Part shown: positions 8,258-15,769 of the stretch, piece by piece | Numbering within the stretch: position 1 is the stretch's first letter | Layout of the letters: the number at the start of each line of letters is the position of its first letter | Assembly (NCBI GenBank): GCA_030066785.1 | Contig: JASJAZ010000027.1 | Coordinates: 1-36,744, forward strand | Direction: 5' to 3' | DNA: 36,744 bases | DNA from: Desulfobacterales bacterium | Lineage (GTDB): Bacteria; Desulfobacterota; Desulfobacteria; Desulfobacterales; JASJAZ01 | Made by a program: the position numbers and the translations under genes | Notes under the pieces: model-generated | The model's input: only the letters and a program-made list of their open reading frames with translations | What the model was told of the DNA's origin: nothing | The model's database searches: none

Positions 8258-9142
8258 TTAGCTAAGATTAAACAAAAAACCGGCGGTAACGGCGGTGACA
8301 AAAATGACGGCCACCAAGGCACCCACCAATCGCGGTTTAAAGATACTCGAAAGCAGGCTCATTTCAGGAATCGCCATACCCGCTCCACCGATGATCAATG
8401 CAATAACAGCACCCACACTCATTCCTTTTTGGACCAGAGCCAAGCCAATCGGTATGGCCGTTGTAGCCCGGATATAGAGTGGGATGCCAATGACGGCCGC
8501 CACGGGTACTGCAGCTGGATTTTGAGGACCTGCTATAGCGATGATGAGGTTCTGGGGTATAAAGCCTTTGATAATCGCACCGATGGCAACCCCGATTACC
8601 AAGTACTTAAAGACAGCCCGGTAATCTTTAACAGCAGATGATAGGGCATGGATTAGTTTGTCCTTAAATGTTTCTAAAATTGCCTGGTCTTGTTGACCTC
8701 CGGTAACAATCACATTTTTCACCTGTTTCCCGAATCCCAGTTTTTCCAGGATCAATCCGAATATAACAGCGGCCAGAAAGGATACCACTGCATAGATGAT
8801 ACCGGCTTTGAGTCCTAGCAACGCCACCATCATACTTAGGACAATGGGGTTCAGGATTGGTGAGGCCACCACGAATGAGATCACGGGGCCGAATGGCACC
8901 TTTGCTTTCAGCATGCCAACTGTCATGGGGATGGTCGAACAGGCACAAAATGGGGTCAGCCCTCCCATCAAGGCGCCCAGAATATTACCTAAAGCACCCT
9001 TGTGTGACAACCAGCTTTGTAATTTATCGTCGGAAATATATGCCAGGCTTATCCCGATGATGGTGCTGATCCCAATAAATAGCAGGGATAGTTCGGCCAA
9101 AAGAATAAAGAAAAAATAGAGTGAGGTTTCAACGGAATTCAT
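8258..9142 (-). CDS. PF03773-type permease (UPF0718/ArsP-like)
   Basis: A 294-residue polytopic membrane protein with about eight hydrophobic segments. The family hallmark GLTPFCACSTIPM, with a Cys-X-Cys in a membrane-reentrant position, is at about residues 60-72, and a related IGGAGMAIPEMSL stretch closes the second repeat. Members include the organoarsenical permease ArsP, but many are uncharacterised and the substrate here is not known. A charged cytoplasmic loop separates the two halves. The start ATG follows AGGACA at a workable distance. It sits 50 bases after a MarR regulator rich in cysteines and is followed by a Cys-rich small protein, so the trio looks like a thiol- or metal-responsive export cassette. 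Confidence 0.88.
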   Translation of the reverse strand: MNSVETSLYFFFILLAELSLLFIGISTIIGISLAYISDDKLQSWLSHKGALGNILGALMGGLTPFCACSTIPMTVGMLKAKVPFGPVISFVVASPILNPIVLSMMVALLGLKAGIIYAVVSFLAAVIFGLILEKLGFGKQVKNVIVTGGQQDQAILETFKDKLIHALSSAVKDYRAVFKYLVIGVAIGAIIKGFIPQNLIIAIAGPQNPAAVPVAAVIGIPLYIRATTAIPIGLALVQKGMSVGAVIALIIGGAGMAIPEMSLLSSIFKPRLVGALVAVIFVTAVTAGFLFNLS

Positions 9143-9192
9143 AAATTGTGTCCTAAATTTGGTTTACAAAATCAATTATTATGATATCACGC

Positions 9193-9627
9193 TCAGTTTT
9201 CCGCCCGAATAGCCTGGACAAAAGAATACAAGGCTGTTTTAATGATAACCTGCATGGCCGGTTCGATCCGCGCCATGATGCGTTTGATATGTTCCTCTTT
9301 ATCTTGGCTGATGCTTTCTACAAGCATATTGCCCTGCAAGGTCACGCTAACACAGCAAACGCGGCCATCCTCAGAACTGCGCTGACGCATGATATAGCCC
9401 TTTTTTTCAAGTCGATTGACGACACGTGTCGCCCCGCCCTTGGTAAATCCGAGATCTTTGGCAATGTCCTGCATTGAGCATTTTTGACTCTCCGAAGCCA
9501 AACAAAGGGCGCGATATTCCGGCTGGGATAAATCACCACAGCATTCCCCTTTGATCCCGCGGGCACCAAAATTCCAGGTGATGTCGCGAATAAGGGCCGA
9601 TAATTCTTTTGTAGCGGTTGCATCCAT
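9193..9627 (-). CDS. MarR-family transcriptional regulator with Cys-Cys pairs
   Basis: A 144-residue winged-helix regulator. The recognition region SMQDIAKDLGFTKGGATRVVNRLEKKG (residues 51-77, described in part) and the following wing with RQRSSEDGR are typical of MarR. It has six cysteines: a CC pair at 29-30, Cys42, Cys50 and a second CC pair at 91-92 in the wing. This is unusual and suggests sensing of metal, metalloid, sulfur species or thiol oxidation. The first gene of a three-gene minus-strand run with a permease and Cys-rich small protein, it probably autoregulates the run. No Shine-Dalgarno sequence is visible before the ATG at 9627, and the best promoter would place the transcript start at or near the ATG, so the message may be leaderless. 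Confidence 0.88.
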   Translation of the reverse strand: MDATATKELSALIRDITWNFGARGIKGECCGDLSQPEYRALCLASESQKCSMQDIAKDLGFTKGGATRVVNRLEKKGYIMRQRSSEDGRVCCVSVTLQGNMLVESISQDKEEHIKRIMARIEPAMQVIIKTALYSFVQAIRAEN

Positions 9628-9633
9628 GAATGT

Positions 9634-9662
9634 AAACTACACATATTAGTTGACGATGTCAA
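9634..9662 (-). promoter_or_regulatory. Candidate promoter and overlapping operator of the MarR cassette
   Basis: On the minus strand TTGACA (9657-9662) is followed after 17 bases by TAGTTT (9634-9639). The -35 is part of a perfect inverted repeat TTGAC-N3-GTCAA (9650-9662), a good place for an autoregulating MarR dimer. The -10 match is only moderate. Confidence 0.4.
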
Positions 9663-10011
9663 TCAAAATTATTTTTAAGCCGAACACAATAACTCATTTA
9701 TCTGGTTGTTGATGAGTGTGGGGCTACTAAAATTTAGTATTACATAGGATTGAAAGATCTCAAAAAATGAACGCATTATTCGGTTAGACAGTTAAATAAA
9801 AATGATAATCATTGGCTCAGAAATATTTGTCAGGAATTGACTGAAGAATGACGCGTTTAGCGGTTTGTATAAGGTGATTACAGATCAAGCTTAAATATTG
9901 GCAGTACAAAGGGAAAATTGATGCAATTAACGGCCGTGCCTACCGGGCTGATATATAGTGCTGATCGTCTTACCAGGTGACCGCTTACTGAACTAATTGA
10001 ATCGGAGGGCG
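9663..10011. other. Intergenic stretch with a Fur-box-like site, no gene
   Basis: 349 bases between the MarR promoter and the end of the molybdoenzyme operon. It is A+T rich, with frequent stops in all frames. The only clear element is a Fur-box-like palindrome at 9798-9816, listed separately. No intrinsic terminator was found for the operon that ends at 10012. Confidence 0.6.
9798..9816. promoter_or_regulatory. Fur-box-like palindrome
   Basis: The core AATGATAATCATT (9801-9813) matches all 13 central positions of the classic 19-base Fur consensus, and 15 of 19 overall. It lies about 170 bases upstream of the MarR start on that gene's transcription path; no gene starts on the other side. It could place the permease cassette under iron or divalent-metal control, or be a chance A+T-rich palindrome. 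Confidence 0.4.
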
Positions 10012-10224
10012 TCAGTCTTTCAGAACACGCAGGCAATCTTGGGGCAAACGGTGGGTGCCCTTGTCCTCCAGGCTGACTTCAACCAAGGCATCAGGGTCAT
10101 TGATAGCGGTGTCCGGGTCGGTAACTATTCCGTGGGTACCGATGAAATCGTCCATATAGTCGGCCCAGCTTTCGTCTAAGGATTTCTGGAAGATTTCTAC
10201 TTTTTGACCACGACGAAATGTCAT
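10012..10224 (-). CDS. Small acidic protein, SH3/KOW-like, at the end of the molybdoenzyme operon
   Basis: A 70-residue soluble protein that I do not recognise as a named family. It begins with a basic strand (RRGQKVEIF), has an acidic helix-like stretch (DESWADYMDDFIG) and ends THRLPQDCLRVL. The alternation of short beta-like segments with a GTHGIVTD turn resembles small SH3/KOW-type barrels. AGAGGA precedes the ATG by about five bases, and the gene follows the flavoprotein stop by 24 bases, so it is very likely co-transcribed with the ferredoxin, molybdenum subunit and flavoprotein. A structural, assembly or nucleotide-related role for the complex is possible; nothing in the sequence fixes it. 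Confidence 0.7.
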   Translation of the reverse strand: MTFRRGQKVEIFQKSLDESWADYMDDFIGTHGIVTDPDTAINDPDALVEVSLEDKGTHRLPQDCLRVLKD

Positions 10225-10248
10225 TTTAATCCTCTTTTCTTGGCAAAA

Positions 10249-12411
10249 TTATACTTTAACCGGGGCATTATCCACCCTATACTTAGCAGTGGCTTTGCGG
10301 GCGCAAACATCACAAATCTTTTGATTAAAAGTAACCCGGGCAATGGAAGCGGTCCTTTCACGGACAAACTCCAGGTAACGCGAAGGTCCCAGCACCGCCC
10401 CGCAATCTTCGCAGAAAAGCAATTTTTGGCGATTAAGAATGGTGCCGCAAAGCGATAAAATACGTTCACCGGCAACATCTTTCATCAGCATCGCGCCGGT
10501 AGGGCAGTTGGCCGCGCAGGCACCACAGGCTATGCAGCGCTCGGCTGTTATTCTAAAATCGGTTTCCACCGGATGATCGAAATCAAAATAGCCCATCTGC
10601 AGAGCATCAACGCCCATTTTATCCCGACAGATTTCCACACATATTCCGCAACGCAAACAAATGTCGCAGCGCAAGCAACGCCGTGCTTCTTCACGCACCA
10701 TATTTTCGGTATACCCAAGCTCCACCTGCTGAAAGGTGGTACGCCGCCGATCGATATTCAGCAGGGGCATCTCTGGGCGCTTTAAGGACATTTTGGTGCT
10801 GGCGGGCACTTCCAGATAATTAATTCTTCCCCGTCGTACCGGAACCGGCGGCAATTTCGGTTGAGGGATACCCGCAAACCAGCGATGAATGGACTCAGCG
10901 GCACGTTTGCCGGCACCGATGGCTTCGATCACAGTCGCCGGGCCGGTCACCGCATCACCACCTGCGAAAATTCCGTTCACCGGGGTTTCCATAGTGGCCA
11001 TGTTGGTGTTAATTGTGTTGCGGCGGGTCCACTCCAAATCTTTAACCGATGTCAAGCAGTCTTCATCAACTTTCTGACCAATGGCGCAAATAATCGCATC
11101 GGCCGCCATTAGAAATTCGCTGCCTTCAATTGGTTTCGGATACATGCGATCTTGGCCTTCCATGGGTACCAGTTTGGCCTGCAGGCAGCGCAATCCTTCC
11201 AGGTAATCGTCTTTTTCAACGATTTCAGTCGGAACGGTTAGAAACGCCAGTTGAATCCCTTCCTCTTCCGCTTGCTCGACTTCTTCATGATCAGCCGGCA
11301 TCTCTGCACGGGTGCGCCGATAGGCAATTGTGACGTCATCACATCCTAGTCGCAAACAGGTACGGGCCGCATCAATGGCCACGTTTCCACCGCCGATTAC
11401 AACCACGCGTTTACCGGGAATTTGACGATTACCCAAAGCCACATCACGCAAAAAATCAATCGCTTCCAGCACGTGCGGGCAATTTTCCTCACCGGGAATA
11501 CCCAGCTTGAACGCCGAGTGCGCGCCAATGGCTACAAAAAACGCTTCAAATCCCTCGGTCTTTAACTGCTCAAGGGTGACATCTTTTCCAAAGCGATTGT
11601 TGAAATGAAATTCAACGCCCAGATCTTGCAGTATGGCGACTTCGCGGTCAATAATCTCACGGGGCAGCCGATAGCGGGGAATACCAAGCAACAACATACC
11701 GCCTGCCACCGCGTGCTGTTCGATCACCCGCACACCATAACCTTTTAATGCCAGATAATAAGCGGCACTCATTCCCCCGGGACCGGCGCCGATAACACAT
11801 ACTTGCTTGCCCTTGTCGGATTCTTTAGGGGGATTTTGGTAGGTACCTTCCGACATGGTCCGTTCCGCTGCAAAGCCTTTGAGGTATTTTATCGATATGG
11901 GTGTATCGATTCGCGCCCGCACACACATAAACTCGCAGGGGCGTGTACACACCAGTCCGCACACCCAGGGAAACGGACAGTCTTTCCGGATGATATCGAT
12001 GGCCTCGGCATCGCGACCTTGTCCGATTAGGGTTACATAGCTGGGAATGTCCAAGCCGGACGGGCAGGTCATTTGACAGGGTGCTGGAGCAAGCTTTAGA
12101 CAGGCGCCCGAAGAACAGTTGTGGGTTTCAATGTGACTGATAAACACCTCGCGATGTTCTTCAATGGTCGTTTGCACATCTTCAGCTGCCTCAGCCGCTG
12201 TTGTATCGGCCGACATCTGTGTCAGTTCCACCAGCAAAGTTTCCACAGCCGGCAAATGTTCATCGCCGGCGCGACCCCAGGCAATATCATTGAGCAGATC
12301 GAGTATTTCTTCACCGATTCGCCGGATTTTGGGATGAAAAAGCTGGCCTGCTTCGATGCTGCTTGCAAGTACAACGATCGCGTCGTTTACCGGACAGTTT
12401 TTGTCAGGCAT
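10249..12411 (-). CDS. GltD-like FAD/NAD(P) oxidoreductase with C-terminal ferredoxin domain
   Basis: A 720-residue cytoplasmic iron-sulfur flavoprotein. Residues 1-95 are a helical extension; 99-163 carry the N-terminal Cys set of glutamate-synthase small subunits; the FAD dinucleotide fold starts at GAGPGG (208-213), and the NAD(P) fold at GGGNVA (340-345); GGDAVTGP (484-491) closes the FAD domain. A C-terminal ferredoxin segment has two Cys sets (579-595 and 626-636), followed by two further CxxC pairs (667/670 and 700/703) that may bind zinc or another cluster. Such proteins pass electrons between NAD(P)H and a partner. Without a glutamate synthase large subunit nearby, and with a ferredoxin (33-base gap) and molybdoenzyme upstream, it probably is the NAD(P)-reactive subunit of that complex. 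Confidence 0.92.
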   Translation of the reverse strand: MPDKNCPVNDAIVVLASSIEAGQLFHPKIRRIGEEILDLLNDIAWGRAGDEHLPAVETLLVELTQMSADTTAAEAAEDVQTTIEEHREVFISHIETHNCSSGACLKLAPAPCQMTCPSGLDIPSYVTLIGQGRDAEAIDIIRKDCPFPWVCGLVCTRPCEFMCVRARIDTPISIKYLKGFAAERTMSEGTYQNPPKESDKGKQVCVIGAGPGGMSAAYYLALKGYGVRVIEQHAVAGGMLLLGIPRYRLPREIIDREVAILQDLGVEFHFNNRFGKDVTLEQLKTEGFEAFFVAIGAHSAFKLGIPGEENCPHVLEAIDFLRDVALGNRQIPGKRVVVIGGGNVAIDAARTCLRLGCDDVTIAYRRTRAEMPADHEEVEQAEEEGIQLAFLTVPTEIVEKDDYLEGLRCLQAKLVPMEGQDRMYPKPIEGSEFLMAADAIICAIGQKVDEDCLTSVKDLEWTRRNTINTNMATMETPVNGIFAGGDAVTGPATVIEAIGAGKRAAESIHRWFAGIPQPKLPPVPVRRGRINYLEVPASTKMSLKRPEMPLLNIDRRRTTFQQVELGYTENMVREEARRCLRCDICLRCGICVEICRDKMGVDALQMGYFDFDHPVETDFRITAERCIACGACAANCPTGAMLMKDVAGERILSLCGTILNRQKLLFCEDCGAVLGPSRYLEFVRERTASIARVTFNQKICDVCARKATAKYRVDNAPVKV

Positions 12412-12443
12412 GGCATCCTCATTAACAAAAAATAAAGTAATCG

Positions 12444-12959
12444 CTACAAAATGCCGTGCTCTGTGGACGCCATCGCGTGGGCATACCGCGTCCGTTTCAA
12501 GCCCGGCATTTTTTCAGTAACATCGAAGCTAAGACAATGGGAGGTGCACACCGTGACACAAGCCGGCTTCAGACCCTGATCAATTCGATCCATGCAGTAA
12601 TCGCATTTGAATACTTTCCCAACTTCCGGATTCCACTGGGGTGCGCCCCAAGGACAGGCAGAGATGCAGGTCTTGCAACCCACACAAAGGTCGTAACCAA
12701 CGAAAACAATACCATCTTTTTCACGGCGTTGCATAGCACCGGTGGGACAGGCCGAAACACACCAGGGTTTTTCACAGTGAAAACAGGGCATGAAGATGAA
12801 AGAGGCTCTGGGTTTGCCGTTTAAGAATTCAGGTCCCACCTGGATGATTTGGCAGGGGCGGGTTTCGGGTGGTAGCGACTTATTTATCTTACATTGAATC
12901 TCACATGAATGACAGCCGATACACTTTTGCTGATCTTGCATTAGAAAGTACTTGCTCAT
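12444..12959 (-). CDS. Four-cluster ferredoxin subunit (DmsB/PsrB-like)
   Basis: A 171-residue iron-sulfur protein with 16 cysteines in four sets of the polyferredoxin subunits of molybdopterin enzymes: CIGCHSCEIQC (Cys13-23), FHCEKPWCVSACP, CVGCKTCISACP, and CDYCMDRIDQG...CVTVC. These should hold four [4Fe-4S] clusters and relay electrons between the molybdenum subunit and the flavoprotein. There is no signal peptide or membrane segment. It lies between the two presumed partners on the same strand (67 bases after the molybdoenzyme stop, 32 bases before the flavoprotein start). A GGAGGG-type site precedes the ATG. The usual membrane subunit of Psr/Dms/Soe complexes is absent, which supports a soluble complex. 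Confidence 0.93.
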   Translation of the reverse strand: MSKYFLMQDQQKCIGCHSCEIQCKINKSLPPETRPCQIIQVGPEFLNGKPRASFIFMPCFHCEKPWCVSACPTGAMQRREKDGIVFVGYDLCVGCKTCISACPWGAPQWNPEVGKVFKCDYCMDRIDQGLKPACVTVCTSHCLSFDVTEKMPGLKRTRYAHAMASTEHGIL

Positions 12960-13026
12960 TATTATCCCTCCTGATCATAAATCGCTTTTCAGGATCGTTA
13001 TATGATGATTACCATTGAATTCGGGG

Positions 13027-15117
13027 TCAATATTCAACCGGTGTGACCGTGACAAAAGTGTCATGCAATGCTGGGCTTCCTCCGATTTTATCGGTCAAGT
13101 TTTCCTGAAGCAGGGCGTCATTGATGCCTTTTCGGCAGCTACGCTCAGCACTTTCGGCTTCATGCCCAAACCCATGTAGCAGGAAAACGGTTTCCGGATG
13201 GATCAGATCGGTAGCTTTTACTGAGATTTGTCCTTTGCCCACGCTGGAAGCCACCTCCACACTATCGCCGTTGTTAATACCGAGTTCTGCCGCTCGATCT
13301 TTATTTATCCACAAAACGTTTTCAGAACACAATTCATTCAGATAAAGGTTGTTTTGGGTGCTGACATGGGTGTGCAATGCTACACGCCCCACCACGAGTC
13401 GAAAGTGGTTAGAATCCGGTTTGGCCACAGGTTTGTAATCGGGAAAGGATTCAAAACCGGCATCTTCCAGTAGCGATGATTTAAATTCAATCTTTTTGGA
13501 TGGTGTTTTAAACTTGATCCCCTCCCCACGATCCCAAAATATCTGCTTTTTACCGTAAGTCACAAAGCCTTTGGATTCAAAATCTTCCATGGTAAACCCG
13601 GTGTTTTCCAGCTGCCAGCGTACCAGCTCATCTATGCTCTCGTAAGGAAAAAATTTGCCCGTTCCGATACGATCGGCGATCTGTTTTAGGATCATGACGC
13701 CATCTCTGGTATCGTAACGGGGCGCCACCGCCTGTTTTCGTAGAAACATCTGTGGTTTTAACCCGTTGACTTGTTGTACGCAATCGGTTCTTTCGAGGTA
13801 AGTGGATTCGGGAAGAACGACATCCGCATACCAAGCAATATCGCTGTAATTAATTTCGATTGCTAGTATCAGATCCAATTCATCCAGGGCCTTTTTGGTG
13901 AGGGTGGAATCCGGGATGGACATTATTGGGTCGAACCGGTAGGCTATGAGCGCCTTGATAGGGTAAGGATCCTGGTTCAGAATGGCGTATGGGAGTATCT
14001 GGCCGACACCATGGTTGGGATCTGGTAAAGGAAAATCTTTGGTGCCCACCTTATCGAATCGGGGTAGATCAATTTCGGGAAATTTCTGCTGCGTAAGCTT
14101 ACGGGCTGGTTGCCCATCTTCTTCACTGGGTCCTTTCTTAAAGAATAGTCCACCTTTGGATTCGATGCTGCCGATCAGCGCATTCAGGATAAGAATGGAC
14201 CGGCGAAAATATATTTCATTCTGGTGGCTGGCACCACGGTAGCCGAAGTGAAAAATAACAGATGGTCTGTCTTTTCCGGCCTCACGGGCTAATTCGATAA
14301 TAGCTCCGGCTGGGATGCCGGTTTCCTGTTCAGCCCAATCAGGTGTATATGGATTGATGAAATCCTGGAGCTCTTTCAGGCCCAAGACCCACTTGTCCAC
14401 GAAGGTGGCGTCGTAGAGGCGTTCATTTAGAATTATATTTATGAGGGCATAATTCAATGCCAGGTCGGTACCCGGTCGAATCATCCAGTATCGGTGTGCT
14501 TTGGTAGCTGTTACGGTGACCCGTGGATCAATGTAGGTCATTTTAGCACCATGCTCCATGGCATACATCAGGTTGTTGACTTCTTTGACCGAAAGAGATT
14601 CAAAAATATTACGGCCGTAGAGCACGATGTGCTTGGTGTTTTTATAGTCGAACCCCATCTGACTGTCCACATATCCGAATATGGAACGGCAGGCCGTGTT
14701 GACGGACCCTTTACAGATAGCATCATGGGTAAAATGATTGGGCGATCCGATGGCTTTCAGAAAAGTTTTGCTGACATGGGTGGCCAATTGAGCTCGTTCG
14801 CCCAGGACCACACTATGCCCGCCGTGTTCTTTGATGATGGCCGATAATTTTTCTCCGACCATATCGAGGGCTTCATCCCACGTAGCTTTTCTGAATTTTC
14901 CTTCTCCTCGTTTTCCGGTTCGAATCAGCGGTGATTGCAGGCGCTGGTCATCATACAGCAGACTGTGCCCGGCAGCTCCCCTGGGGCAAAGACTGCCTTC
15001 CATACCGGCCACGTGTGGATTACCTTCTATCCAGGTGACCTGCCCATCTTTGACTTTAACTTTAATGGGGCAACGAAATGAGCACATAAAACAGATACTA
15101 TAGACTTCTTTTTCCAT
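13027..15117 (-). CDS. Cytoplasmic molybdopterin oxidoreductase (PsrA/PhsA-like)
   Basis: A 696-residue molybdo/tungsto-bisPGD enzyme. The [4Fe-4S] set is Cys9, Cys12, Cys16 and Cys44; Cys135 in THDAICKGS is at the place of the Mo ligand in Cys-type family members. The C-terminal dinucleotide-binding barrel ends with VHPE/LHGFGHEAE-like residues. No twin-arginine signal peptide is present, so it stays in the cytoplasm, unlike exported thiosulfate and polysulfide reductases. The start at 15117 is six bases from GGAGG (15124-15128); the longer frame to 15144 has no ribosome site. It heads an operon with a ferredoxin, flavoprotein and small protein. Candidate reactions include sulfur-oxyanion oxidation or reduction, formate chemistry or a non-redox reaction of the acetylene-hydratase type; the sequence does not decide. 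Confidence 0.93.
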   Translation of the reverse strand: MEKEVYSICFMCSFRCPIKVKVKDGQVTWIEGNPHVAGMEGSLCPRGAAGHSLLYDDQRLQSPLIRTGKRGEGKFRKATWDEALDMVGEKLSAIIKEHGGHSVVLGERAQLATHVSKTFLKAIGSPNHFTHDAICKGSVNTACRSIFGYVDSQMGFDYKNTKHIVLYGRNIFESLSVKEVNNLMYAMEHGAKMTYIDPRVTVTATKAHRYWMIRPGTDLALNYALINIILNERLYDATFVDKWVLGLKELQDFINPYTPDWAEQETGIPAGAIIELAREAGKDRPSVIFHFGYRGASHQNEIYFRRSILILNALIGSIESKGGLFFKKGPSEEDGQPARKLTQQKFPEIDLPRFDKVGTKDFPLPDPNHGVGQILPYAILNQDPYPIKALIAYRFDPIMSIPDSTLTKKALDELDLILAIEINYSDIAWYADVVLPESTYLERTDCVQQVNGLKPQMFLRKQAVAPRYDTRDGVMILKQIADRIGTGKFFPYESIDELVRWQLENTGFTMEDFESKGFVTYGKKQIFWDRGEGIKFKTPSKKIEFKSSLLEDAGFESFPDYKPVAKPDSNHFRLVVGRVALHTHVSTQNNLYLNELCSENVLWINKDRAAELGINNGDSVEVASSVGKGQISVKATDLIHPETVFLLHGFGHEAESAERSCRKGINDALLQENLTDKIGGSPALHDTFVTVTPVEY

Positions 15118-15769
15118 GACCATCCTCCAATATTTCGATATCACTCCAATTGTGTCCAGGAGTTTTCATAGGCGACATCATGATTTCGGTCAACCCTGTT
15201 CAGATGATAACGTATAATGGACGCTGCAAATTGCCACCGGCTATTTGCAGAATATCCATACCATTCATTATTTTTCCAGACAACTTATGCCATGGAGTTG
15301 GATATTTTATAGTATTGATATGATTTCAGTATCCTAATTCTAAGAAAATGTCGAACTACGGCCACCAGGTCGAAGCAATACATGACTAAAAATGCATTAT
15401 TTTATTTGCACTGAAATATTTTTATTGCGCCTCTGTATCTTATTAAAATCGTTATTGTTTTTACTCTGACAATCTCGTCAGCGCATCTTTAGAGCCGACA
15501 GATCCGGCTCACCTCTGCAGCATTTGATGGCAGGGGTTTAACGCTATGGCTCCCAGGCGTTCCTTAACTACTTGATATTTTATTCTATCCAGCTATTATA
15601 CATCTGCGTTATCGTCAGTCCCCACACGGCATCCTCCAATGGCATACGGCTTGCTAGTGGTTGTGACGATGAATATTCGCAACTGGTTACTTAGGTCAGT
15701 ATGACCACTGTTAACAACGCACTGAATTAGCAGTGGATCTTCGTACAAACGATGAAAGGAGAAAAGACA
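15118..15769. other. Divergent intergenic region between molybdoenzyme operon and TauE-like gene
   Basis: 652 bases without a supported gene. The right end holds a strong sigma54-type promoter (15640-15655) for the plus-strand genes. Two inverted repeats that could be activator sites lie upstream of it: AGCCG-N7-CGGCT (about 15492-15508) and AACGC-N11-GCGTT (about 15540-15560). For the minus-strand operon I see no convincing promoter; a TGGCAATTTGCAGC segment near 15238 looks like sigma54 but has the two elements one base too close. Confidence 0.55.
15640..15655 (+). promoter_or_regulatory. Sigma54 (RpoN) -24/-12 promoter for the TauE-like/small membrane protein pair
   Basis: The site TGGCATACGGCTTGCT matches the consensus TGGCAC-N5-TTGCW at every fixed position but one, with the correct ten bases between GG and GC. 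It is about 115 bases upstream of the GTG start. It is the better of the two sigma54 sites in the window. Confidence 0.7.

Noticed and set aside
8041-8322. Minus-strand frame overlapping the Cys-rich small gene
   Set aside because: Overlaps permease and small gene in another frame, low complexity and basic, without ribosome site.
13027-15117. Formate dehydrogenase as the identity of the molybdoenzyme
   Set aside because: The Mo-ligand region (DAICKGS) does not resemble the formate dehydrogenase Cys/Sec-His motif, and no formate-related genes lie nearby, though formate chemistry cannot be ruled out.
15225-15238. Sigma54-like TGGCAATTTGCAGC on the minus strand upstream of the molybdoenzyme
   Set aside because: The GG and GC elements are one base closer than the strictly required ten-base separation.
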